NCBI GenBank assembly: GCA_964644705.1
Contig: CAZXYF010000076.1
Coordinates: 1-13,554 of the forward strand
Source of the DNA: CAZXYF01 sp964644705
GTDB taxonomy: Bacteria; Planctomycetota; Brocadiia; SM23-32
Direction: 5' to 3'
Length of the DNA stretch: 13,554 bases
The notes beneath the pieces are model-generated. The model made no database searches and was not told the origin of the DNA. It saw only the letters and a program-made list of their open reading frames with translations. Positions 7,131 through 13,554 of the stretch are shown in pieces (positions within the stretch are counted from its first letter, which is position 1; each line of letters opens with the position of its first letter). The translations under genes and the position numbers were made by a program.

Positions 7131-7159
7131 TTGACACTCCGGTGCACTATGCATAATAT
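7131..7159 (+). promoter_or_regulatory. promoter of the IclR-oxidoreductase operon
   Basis: A consensus TTGACA (7131-7136) is followed after 17 bases by TAATAT (7154-7159). Transcription would start near 7166, only about 13 bases before the start codon at 7179, placing the SD at the extreme 5' end. The -10 lies inside the symmetrical sequence at 7149-7163, an arrangement typical of autorepression. Confidence 0.5.
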
Positions 7160-7163
7160 GCAT
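7149..7163. promoter_or_regulatory. candidate IclR operator
   Basis: ATGCAT-AAT-ATGCAT: two copies of the self-complementary hexamer ATGCAT three bases apart, reading as both direct and inverted repeat. It covers the proposed -10 of the operon. IclR-family dimers commonly bind short palindromic sites in their own promoters, so self-regulation is a reasonable inference. Confidence 0.45.
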
Positions 7164-7178
7164 AAAGCGGAGGCGATC

Positions 7179-7904
7179 ATGAGCATAAAAACCATACAGT
7201 CCGTTGATCGAGCGATGGCAATACTGCGGCTGCTGGCGGAGGAGGGGGCGATGACTGCGTCGGATCTGGCGGCGAAACTGGATTTGAACCAGAGCACCGC
7301 CTCACGCCAGCTGAAGTCTTTGATGGAGGTGGGTTTCGTGAGGAAACCAACCTTCCATTCCTTCGCGGTTGATTACGGGTTGTTGTGTTTTGCCGGCGAC
7401 GCCATTCGATCCTTCCCGCTGGTGGGGCGGGCCCGCAATGCGGTTCAGCGGATCTGCCGGGACGAACAGCTCGGGGCCGCCGTCTGTGTTCTGCACGAAG
7501 GCGATCTGATTTACGTGGCGCGGCGCGACCCGGGTGTGGAAAATGCGACCCTCCAGCTGGTCAACCACTCCAACTGGCCACTCCACCGCTCATCCATGGG
7601 ACTTGTTCTGGCATGCAGGCGGGGGCGTGCTTTTTTCGAGGAAGCAATCGGACCGCAACTGGCCGGCGAGGAGGGTTTCGATGTATCGGCGGGGAAGTTG
7701 TTTGAGCGGGTGGACAATGAACTCGAGGAACGCGGGTTCTTCGACTGGGGGGAGCGTACCGGTTACAACTTCAACATCGCGCAGCCCTTCCCGACGGAGG
7801 GCAGGTCCGCGGCGCTGGGTGTCTTTTCCCACAAAAAATCACTCACCCCGGAGATCGGAAAAAAGATGGGCAATATCATTTCTGAAATTATGATTGCTGA
7901 ATAG
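7179..7904 (+). CDS. IclR-family transcriptional regulator
   Basis: A 241-residue regulator with an N-terminal winged helix-turn-helix (about residues 5-60; the recognition helix region is LAAKLDLNQSTASRQLKSL, 30-48) and a C-terminal effector-binding domain (about 75-240). It likely senses a small carbon metabolite and controls the downstream oxidoreductase. The start at 7179 is chosen because CGGAGG lies at 7168-7173 with 5-base spacing and the protein then begins MSIKTIQSVDRAMAIL, as the family does. In-frame ATGs at 7149 and 7158 overlap the promoter/operator. It is slightly short for the family (usually 250-270) but ends naturally. The 3' end overlaps the SD of the next gene. Confidence 0.92.
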   Translation: MSIKTIQSVDRAMAILRLLAEEGAMTASDLAAKLDLNQSTASRQLKSLMEVGFVRKPTFHSFAVDYGLLCFAGDAIRSFPLVGRARNAVQRICRDEQLGAAVCVLHEGDLIYVARRDPGVENATLQLVNHSNWPLHRSSMGLVLACRRGRAFFEEAIGPQLAGEEGFDVSAGKLFERVDNELEERGFFDWGERTGYNFNIAQPFPTEGRSAALGVFSHKKSLTPEIGKKMGNIISEIMIAE

Positions 7905-7916
7905 GAGATACGACCC

Positions 7917-9278
7917 ATGACGGGAACGGAAGCAGACGAGAACGTGGCGGTGACGTATGAGACGGATGTGGTGGTGCTGGGCGGAGGCCCGGCGGGAGTG
8001 GGGGCGGCTCTGTCCGCCGCCCGGCGGGGCTGCGACGTCATGGTGATCGAACAGACCAACGCGCTCGGGGGGATCGCCACCTCGGGATTGCACGGGCATG
8101 TGGCCATCTACAGTGCCTGGGGCAGCCCCTCGGAGCGTATCGTGGGGGGCGTGGCGCATGAATTGGCCGAGACCACCGTGGACCGGGGATACGGCACGTA
8201 TTGCGGCCACGATTTTGATTTTGAGGTGGAACCACTCAAACTGATCCTGGAGGAAAAGTTTGTCGCCGCTGATATCAATTTCCTCTACCACACGCTGTTC
8301 TGTGACGTGGTGATGGACGGAGACCGCGTGGAAAAGGTCATCATCCAGAACAAGACCGGACGTCAGGCGATCCGCGCCGACATGGTGATCGATTGCACCG
8401 GCGACGGAGACGTCGCGGCGCGGGCGGGAGCTCCGTTCGAGGTGGGCCGGCAGGGCGACGGAGCCACTCAGCCGATGACTCTGATGTTTCAGATTGGTGG
8501 CGTGGATTACGATCGGTTCAAGGAATTTCGGGAGAATGGATACGTCGAGAAATATGGGGCCAGCGACACCTTTCAGATGTCCAGAGTCTGGGAGGAAGCT
8601 CAACAGAATGGTGACATGGAACCGTTCCAGTCCCAGACCATGGGTTTCTGGTGGACCCCTACCCGCCCGGATCAGCTGGGCGTGAATTTCACCCATATTG
8701 TGGGGCGTGATTGCAGGAAAACGGAGGATTTGACCTATGCGACGGTGGAGGGACGGCGTCAGGCGTTCCACATGATCGATGTGTTCCGCAAATACGTGCC
8801 CGGGCTGGAGGATTGCTGGATGAGCCACTGCGCCGCACTGATCGGGACGCGCGAATCGCGCCGTGTGATGGGGGATTACGTGATCACGGCGGAGGATGTG
8901 ACCGGGCAGAGGGAGTTTGAGGATTCCATCGGTTACGGCAGTTTTTTTATCGACATCCATAACTGCAGCGGTGCCGGGATGGACGAGGAAACCTGGCGGC
9001 CACCGGAAGGGTTTAAATATCAGATTCCGTATCGTTCGCTCACCCCGCGGGGTCTGTCCAACCTGCTGGTGGCGGGCCGGTGCATCTCATGCACACACCG
9101 GGCACTGGGCTCGCTGCGCGTGATGGCCCAGTGCATCGTGACCGGTGAGGCGGCGGGACTGGCGGCCCAGATAAGCCAGCGCGAGGGATGCTCCGTCCAC
9201 GAGATCGACGTGGCCCGGCTGCAGGAGGAACTCAGAGCACAGAACGCTATCGTCGGACCGGAGGGTATCGGAAAATGA
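7917..9278 (+). CDS. FAD-dependent oxidoreductase (FAD_oxidored family)
   Basis: A 453-residue flavoprotein with the N-terminal dinucleotide-binding motif VVVLGGGPAGVGAA (18-31) and acidic strand end VIEQ (43-46), then ALGGIATSG (49-57). DCTGDGDVAARAGAP (159-173), RESRRVMGDY (312-321) and the closing FAD contact LLVAGRCIS (383-391) with SLRVMAQCIVTGEAAG are in the order expected for this family, often found in sugar-catabolism loci. The substrate is unknown. No signal peptide, so cytoplasmic. AGGAG (7903-7907) overlaps the iclR stop and lies 9 bases before the ATG, and the gap is only 12 bases, so the two genes are co-transcribed and the regulator likely responds to this enzyme's pathway. No terminator is visible after it. 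Confidence 0.88.
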   Translation: MTGTEADENVAVTYETDVVVLGGGPAGVGAALSAARRGCDVMVIEQTNALGGIATSGLHGHVAIYSAWGSPSERIVGGVAHELAETTVDRGYGTYCGHDFDFEVEPLKLILEEKFVAADINFLYHTLFCDVVMDGDRVEKVIIQNKTGRQAIRADMVIDCTGDGDVAARAGAPFEVGRQGDGATQPMTLMFQIGGVDYDRFKEFRENGYVEKYGASDTFQMSRVWEEAQQNGDMEPFQSQTMGFWWTPTRPDQLGVNFTHIVGRDCRKTEDLTYATVEGRRQAFHMIDVFRKYVPGLEDCWMSHCAALIGTRESRRVMGDYVITAEDVTGQREFEDSIGYGSFFIDIHNCSGAGMDEETWRPPEGFKYQIPYRSLTPRGLSNLLVAGRCISCTHRALGSLRVMAQCIVTGEAAGLAAQISQREGCSVHEIDVARLQEELRAQNAIVGPEGIGK

Positions 9279-9300
9279 TAATAATCTCTAAAGTGTTTGT

Positions 9301-9328
9301 TTGACATATGCTTTAGGGGGGGTACGAT
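9301..9328 (+). promoter_or_regulatory. promoter of the exported-protein operon, with G7 tract
   Basis: TTGACA (9301-9306) and TACGAT (9323-9328) are separated by 16 bases, of which the last seven (9316-9322) are all G. The predicted leader to the ATG at 9471 is about 135 bases. A second run of seven G lies at 9428-9434. A homopolymer inside a promoter spacer is the usual architecture of slippage-controlled promoters, though slippage here is inference. CTAAAG (9288-9293) and CTTTAG (9311-9316) are inverted copies flanking the -35. Confidence 0.5.
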
Positions 9329-9470
9329 ATCGATGTATTGGATATGAATGTGTGATGCATGGGTATGCCTTTCCGGGTGTGCTGATTTGTGACTGGAACC
9401 CAACCCGGTTTCGGTGTTGTGTGTGTCGGGGGGGACGATCGGCTGCCCGGGATTTACCGGGAAGGTATGT

Positions 9471-11336
9471 ATGGAATCCAGGAACGAACATGATGAAGAT
9501 GCGGCGAAGACTGCAGTTGCCCGAGTAAGCAGCATGATTCTCCATTCGCGACTGTTTATGATAATGGCTCTTGGGGGAATTCTGGCGGTTATTCTGGGAC
9601 TCACCCTCATCTCCGGAGAGTCCCAATCAGGATCGACGTTTAAGCCAGTGTCGATGGTGGCACCCGATAAGCGGGGCTACAAGTTTCAGCAGCATCTTGA
9701 GGGGCCGTATCCTTTCGATTACGAGGCGCCGATCCCGGTTGGCTTATGTCCGCAGATGTTCGGCGACTTAATTGACTTTGGTTCCTACACTCTGGATGAG
9801 GAAAAACCCCTGAAGGCCACGGACAGGGAGCCTTCGGATTCCCCACCGGACCTGTCGGAGTTGCGCTGGCACGTTGAGAAACGGACTTATCCCCGACTGC
9901 TGGGTGCCCTCGCGGAAGCTCTGCCTCCTGCACTGGCCAGTTCCGGTCCGCCCCGAGGGGTTGTCGGGCAGGCCTTTCTGGTGAGCGTATCGGAGGATGC
10001 ACCGACGGCTGTGGCAATGGCCGAAGCGGGGATACGCATGGCGTCGCGCAAAAAACTTCCCCGTGCATTGAATCGGCTTGCCGGAGCGTACTGGATGGGC
10101 AAAAAGTTCGATAAACTCGAAGCACTTCTGGAAGCAGGTCCGCAGTACCGTCCCGTGGCGGAGGCGTCCGTCGGTTTTCCTCCGGAGATTGAGTCCATTC
10201 TTTCATCGGTCCAGGGGCAGAAAAGGGAAAATCCCCTTCTGACACTTCAGATTGCGGTGTTACGAGGACGGCCGGAACGGGCGGTTGAAGCACTGGAACG
10301 GATCGACAAAAAAACGGTCCACGACAGATTTGGTCCCCTGATTGATCGGATGGAGGAGGGATTGGCAGCCGGGACTGACGCCGAAGGTCGTGGAAAACCT
10401 CTCGCTCAGCAGTTTGTCGTGTTGCGTCGCCAACTGGCGGATGCCAAACGACCCGTTCATGAACGTTTTGCGGACTGGTCAATTGAGCGGTTGGAGTCAC
10501 ATCTGCGCTGGGTGTCGGCGGCTCTGAGCGGTTACAGCGATCCCGTCGCGGATATTCTGGCCTATATGGTGGAAAAGCGACAGTATGCGGGCACAGAAGT
10601 GCATTCCGGTGTTGCACTCAGTGCGGGCAAATGCCTGGTTGATCGCGGTGAATCGGCCCGGGCCCTCCCCATGTTTTTGCTCACGCAGAAACTGGGTTAT
10701 CTCAGCGAGGCCGGCCAGTTTGGCTCCGATGAGTTCAGTGGCATGGTCTCGTTCAATGGTTTTGAATCGTCGATTTATTTTGCCAGAACCATCAACAGTC
10801 ACCCATCGCTCCAGGAATACGTGGCGCAGCATGAGAGTATCTTTGAGGTAGCGATGAAGATGTTTGATTATTCCGAGCAGCACTGCAAAGATCCGAAAAG
10901 CTCGGGTATCGCCGGCCGACCCGGGTATGAAACGATGCTCACGATACAGCGCTGGCAGCTGGCGCTTATGACCGGGAGGGCCAAACAGTTCATTCCCGAC
11001 TTGAAAAAGTCGATGCACCAGGGGCCCAACCTGGGGATCAGGCAGAGCGCAGCCATGACGCTGGGGCAGTGTTACCTGTATGAGACCGAGCAGTACGGCA
11101 AAGCGGCCCGGCTGTTCGAGCAAATGGCGATGGGAAAGATGGACGGCCAGATGTCGAGCATGGCTTTACAGATGCTGTATAAAACCGGACGGAAATCGGG
11201 AGAGAAAGCGATTTTGAGGCGCGTGCTAACGGTGGCGGAAAAAATGATTAAGGAAAAAAGGCAGGGGGCGAAACTGGATTGTTCGCTGCAACAACTGGAA
11301 GAACTGTACAGACGAATTGATGTTTACGTGGATTGA
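9471..11336 (+). CDS. membrane-anchored alpha-helical-repeat protein, unknown family
   Basis: A 621-residue protein I do not recognise. A short charged N-terminus (1-27) is followed by one hydrophobic segment (about 28-48, LFMIMALGGILAVILGLTLIS), then about 570 residues presumably outside the cytoplasm. From about residue 120 on it is rich in Ala/Leu helices resembling degenerate tetratricopeptide-like repeats, e.g. ALNRLAGAYWMGKKFDKLEALLE and, near the C-terminus, AAMTLGQCYLYETEQYGKAARLFEQM. Such solenoids usually bind other proteins. Start 9471 is preceded by GAAGG with 5-base spacing; the upstream in-frame ATG at 9414 would add 19 residues spanning the G-run. It is the first gene of a tight operon of exported proteins; the next gene begins 13 bases after its stop. 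Confidence 0.75.
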   Translation: MESRNEHDEDAAKTAVARVSSMILHSRLFMIMALGGILAVILGLTLISGESQSGSTFKPVSMVAPDKRGYKFQQHLEGPYPFDYEAPIPVGLCPQMFGDLIDFGSYTLDEEKPLKATDREPSDSPPDLSELRWHVEKRTYPRLLGALAEALPPALASSGPPRGVVGQAFLVSVSEDAPTAVAMAEAGIRMASRKKLPRALNRLAGAYWMGKKFDKLEALLEAGPQYRPVAEASVGFPPEIESILSSVQGQKRENPLLTLQIAVLRGRPERAVEALERIDKKTVHDRFGPLIDRMEEGLAAGTDAEGRGKPLAQQFVVLRRQLADAKRPVHERFADWSIERLESHLRWVSAALSGYSDPVADILAYMVEKRQYAGTEVHSGVALSAGKCLVDRGESARALPMFLLTQKLGYLSEAGQFGSDEFSGMVSFNGFESSIYFARTINSHPSLQEYVAQHESIFEVAMKMFDYSEQHCKDPKSSGIAGRPGYETMLTIQRWQLALMTGRAKQFIPDLKKSMHQGPNLGIRQSAAMTLGQCYLYETEQYGKAARLFEQMAMGKMDGQMSSMALQMLYKTGRKSGEKAILRRVLTVAEKMIKEKRQGAKLDCSLQQLEELYRRIDVYVD

Positions 11337-11349
11337 GAGGAGAGAACTT

Positions 11350-12666
11350 ATGACTGTGCATGAGAAGCTGTCGTTATCGGAAAGTGCCGGCGATCATCTT
11401 CACCGGTCGATTGTCGTTTGTGCCGTGATGTTTGTGGGGCTGTTCGTGACGATATTTTCCGCCCCCGCGGTGGAGGAGGTGGAGATACTGCACGGTGAAC
11501 CGATGGGGTCGCGGACATACGAAGATCCCTGGGGCCTGTCATCTGACGCCGGATGGACGCAGTTTGCCGCACGGGCAACTCTGCTGGATTCGGTCGACAG
11601 CAGTACCGAACTGAGGTGGTCGGTGGAGTTTGGCGACGAACAGGTGGATGGCGTGCGGGGTGTGCCGGAGGGGCCAACGGTGGGCACTATGATATCGTTT
11701 GAGATCAACACCCTCAGCGTGGATCCCGGAACGTATGACCTGAAGGTCACTGCCCGGTCGGCCGATGATCCCTCCGACAGCGGTTCGGATGTGGACCAGG
11801 TGCTCTGCCAGCAGATTACGATCAAATCCCGTTTGATGCGCGACAACGATGGACAATTTCGCCGACACGGGACCAGGATATGTGCGGGAGGACGCGAAGA
11901 CGAAGTGCACAAGGCGCTGTGGGGAGTGAAATTCATTCCCAAATTGCGGCCCGGACAGACGGTGGAAGTGTCGTTAACCGAGGGCGGTGCGGGAGTCGCT
12001 TTTGACGGCTGGTGGACCTATTTGCCAGGGGTGGACACCGATAGACGGCGGGCGCGGGTGACTGTGCCAACCGGTCAGTTTAATCCATGGTTGTCGGAGG
12101 TCAAAACATACGAGTTCGGCGACGATCAGCCACTTCGGGTAACGAATTCGGACGGCGAAATTGATCTTCTGGCGGCTTTTTTGCGGTCCAGTAACAAGGA
12201 TGAATCAACGCGCATCGTAGTGTCGCCGGAGGGAATGGAGGTTTCCGAATCGCATGTTATTACGTTCGCGCCCCCCGAGTTCAGCTTCTCCTTTGTAAAC
12301 GGGTCCCGCTACGATGGCTGGGAGGTGGGGAAACCGCGTAAAATCACCGCCTCGTATACGTTTCACGGCTATCCGGTGGTTGGGCATTCGCTCGGGGCGA
12401 CCGCGTTCAAGGTCAAATTGAAAGACGGCACCACCATCGTGGGGAGCAGGGGGGAGGATATGCAAGATGCGATTGAGAAAAGCGCGGAGCTGAAGAAATA
12501 CGTCGAGGTGAAGGAACGAGCAGATACCCTCGGATTTAAAGGTTACGGTATGGGCACCAAAAGCACCCCCAATGATTCCGTGGCGCTGCGGGGGGAAATC
12601 GTGGTGAAAAAGGAGAATGTTGATACCTACTACATTGGATACGTCGATCTTACTTTTGGCGAATGA
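11350..12666 (+). CDS. exported beta-rich (Ig-like) protein, unknown family
   Basis: A 438-residue protein of unrecognised family. The N-terminus has about 20 polar residues, then a hydrophobic stretch (about 21-37, IVVCAVMFVGLFVTIFS) ending in APA, fitting a long signal peptide or an N-terminal anchor. The rest is Gly/Thr/Val-rich with alternating strands, suggestive of several beta-sandwich modules; one segment, TMISFEINTLSVDPGTYDLKV, is Ig/fibronectin-like. The C-terminal ~100 residues form a possibly separate domain (KITASYTFHGYPVVG onward). Start 11350 is preceded by GAGGAGAG; in-frame ATGs at 11317 and 11320 would overlap the upstream gene. Its stop overlaps an ATG in the next frame (ATGA at 12663-12666). 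Surface or binding role is inferred only from composition and context. Confidence 0.7.
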   Translation: MTVHEKLSLSESAGDHLHRSIVVCAVMFVGLFVTIFSAPAVEEVEILHGEPMGSRTYEDPWGLSSDAGWTQFAARATLLDSVDSSTELRWSVEFGDEQVDGVRGVPEGPTVGTMISFEINTLSVDPGTYDLKVTARSADDPSDSGSDVDQVLCQQITIKSRLMRDNDGQFRRHGTRICAGGREDEVHKALWGVKFIPKLRPGQTVEVSLTEGGAGVAFDGWWTYLPGVDTDRRRARVTVPTGQFNPWLSEVKTYEFGDDQPLRVTNSDGEIDLLAAFLRSSNKDESTRIVVSPEGMEVSESHVITFAPPEFSFSFVNGSRYDGWEVGKPRKITASYTFHGYPVVGHSLGATAFKVKLKDGTTIVGSRGEDMQDAIEKSAELKKYVEVKERADTLGFKGYGMGTKSTPNDSVALRGEIVVKKENVDTYYIGYVDLTFGE

Positions 12667-12716
12667 CAATCCGCAAGAACAAGTGGAATGGACCACTGGT
12701 GGAAAGGATAAGAAAG

Positions 12717-13424
12717 ATGCATAATATCAAACGGTGCTGTCTGATGATGGTTTTGACTGCGGTTTTCGGGTTCACATGCGGATGCGGCAGCGATGAAGCA
12801 CTGCCACAATCCAGAACCGCTGCCCCCGTGAAGGGCGATCCCCCCAAACGGACTTTTGAATACCGGGTGCTGTATGTGGCGCCTCCGGGTGGTGTTACTG
12901 CTGGGTGTTCAAAGGCGTGGTATAATGGCGTTATGGATAAGGCGCAAAAATTGTGGACCGATTCTGTCGATGGCGGAAACAAAGACAAAAAGTGCAACGT
13001 CGAGTTCAAGGTTGTGAACCTGGGGGATGTGCGGCCGGGCAATGATTTTTACCATAACTTTCATGAATTGGACAGTTGGGACAAAATTGATTTAGCCTTC
13101 AACCAATTGCCCGGAGTGAAAAGCTGGGATCCCAATGTCATTGTTTGCCAGCGTGTTCTCGACCGCCATGCTGCTGCGGTTGCCAATCGACCCAATGGCA
13201 CGATGGGAATTGCCATAGAATACGAGGCTTTGTATCTGGGAAATGATGGTCTCTGGGCCCATGAGATAGGCCATAATGCCGGATTGCCTGACATAGAAAG
13301 CGAGAGCTCTACGTATCCGACCAAAGTTAATCATTATTATATCAATATTATGATGCATGACCCGGATCCTTTTCATCGCCACGTGGTCACCGAGTCGGAA
13401 CACCGTACGATGATGAATCCATAA
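12717..13424 (+). CDS. putative lipoprotein zinc metalloprotease (HExxHxxGxxD)
   Basis: A 235-residue exported protein. The N-terminus is basic then hydrophobic, ending at Cys23 in FTCGCGSDE, consistent with a lipoprotein though the lipobox is imperfect (Thr at -3). Residues 182-192 read HEIGHNAGLPD, the extended zinc motif HExxHxxGxxD with Glu183 as catalytic base and Asp192 as probable third ligand, as in snapalysin-type enzymes; INIMMHD (209-215) could supply the metzincin Met-turn. There is no obvious propeptide and the protein is small. The start at 12717 has GGAAAGGA 8 bases upstream; the alternative ATG at 12663 overlaps the previous stop and would add 18 residues before the signal. 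Co-transcription with its neighbours suggests a partner on the cell surface. The fold is inferred from motifs only. Confidence 0.7.
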   Translation: MHNIKRCCLMMVLTAVFGFTCGCGSDEALPQSRTAAPVKGDPPKRTFEYRVLYVAPPGGVTAGCSKAWYNGVMDKAQKLWTDSVDGGNKDKKCNVEFKVVNLGDVRPGNDFYHNFHELDSWDKIDLAFNQLPGVKSWDPNVIVCQRVLDRHAAAVANRPNGTMGIAIEYEALYLGNDGLWAHEIGHNAGLPDIESESSTYPTKVNHYYINIMMHDPDPFHRHVVTESEHRTMMNP

Positions 13425-13438
13425 CAGGGAGTGTACTC

Positions 13439-13554
13439 ATGAGCGATAACAGCCGAAGATATAAATTGGTGGTGCTGTGTGCTTTTGTGCTGGGACTGGT
13501 CGCCGTTGGGACGGCGGTAGTGTTTTGGCCCGGCGAAGGGACGGAAGATTCCTC
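13439..13554 (+). CDS. membrane-anchored protein, partial at window end
   Basis: Only the first 38 codons are present. A short basic N-terminus (SRRYK) precedes a hydrophobic segment (about 9-30, KLVVLCAFVLGLVAVGTAVVFW), giving an anchored or exported protein. AGGGAG (13426-13431) lies 7 bases before the ATG, and the gap to the protease gene is 14 bases, so it continues the operon. The function cannot be told from this much sequence. Confidence 0.7.
   Translation, partial: MSDNSRRYKLVVLCAFVLGLVAVGTAVVFWPGEGTEDS

Noticed and set aside
9243..9261. ACGCTAT followed by GGACCGG, resembling the 17-bp element
   Set aside because: Spacing is off by one, only partly matching, and it is inside the oxidoreductase coding end.
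12717..12727. ATGCATAATAT shared with the IclR operator region
   Set aside because: Here it is the start codon and first codons of the protease gene without the second ATGCAT, so an operator is not supported.

Overview
The window looks like a chromosomal stretch from a bacterium with a glycan-degrading lifestyle. A GH4 glycosidase and a formylglycine-type sulfatase end convergently, with the remnant of a sugar isomerase nearby. Together with a RecQ carrying an extra C-terminal helix-turn-helix region and an operon of exported proteins of unknown family, this suggests the PVC group, possibly a Kiritimatiellota-like organism. That assignment is inference from gene style only; no rRNA or other marker is present.

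Layout. (1) 1-1698: a leader with a repeat, a short conserved element and a hairpin, then a GH4 alpha-galactosidase-like gene on the + strand. (2) 1838-5811, - strand: recQ (from 5811 down to 3613), a 66-codon sugar isomerase/epimerase remnant (3602-3402) and a sulfatase (3310-1838). GH4 and sulfatase converge on a hairpin at 1794-1818. The same 17-bp element, ACGCTATTTYGGACAGG, lies upstream of both and in the same orientation relative to each gene. (3) 5812-6588: a long spacer with no convincing gene, holding the recQ promoter and repeat fragments. (4) 6589-6792: a cold-shock protein gene with a textbook terminator at 6824-6858. (5) 6859-7178: a spacer with a hexamer tandem repeat and a strong promoter/operator candidate, followed by an IclR-type regulator and an FAD-dependent oxidoreductase 12 bases apart. 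(6) 9279-13554: a promoter whose spacer contains seven consecutive G, followed by a compact run of four genes for exported or membrane-anchored proteins: an alpha-helical-repeat protein, a beta-rich protein, a small probable lipoprotein with an HExxHxxGxxD metalloprotease motif, and a membrane-anchored protein cut by the window end.

How the parts may work together. GH4 and sulfatase would remove sugars and sulfate from internalised sulfated oligosaccharides, since neither has a signal peptide, and they may share a regulator acting at the common element. The IclR protein probably controls itself and the oxidoreductase. The 9471-13554 operon is the least explained part. Every product is predicted to leave the cytoplasm, and one is a probable surface zinc protease with HExxHxxGxxD and a later Met-turn candidate, so an envelope-anchored proteolytic or adhesive assembly is a reasonable hypothesis, not a demonstrated one. 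A purine-rich hexamer repeat family (AAGRYR-like) lies in three separate spacers and is a second undescribed-looking element.
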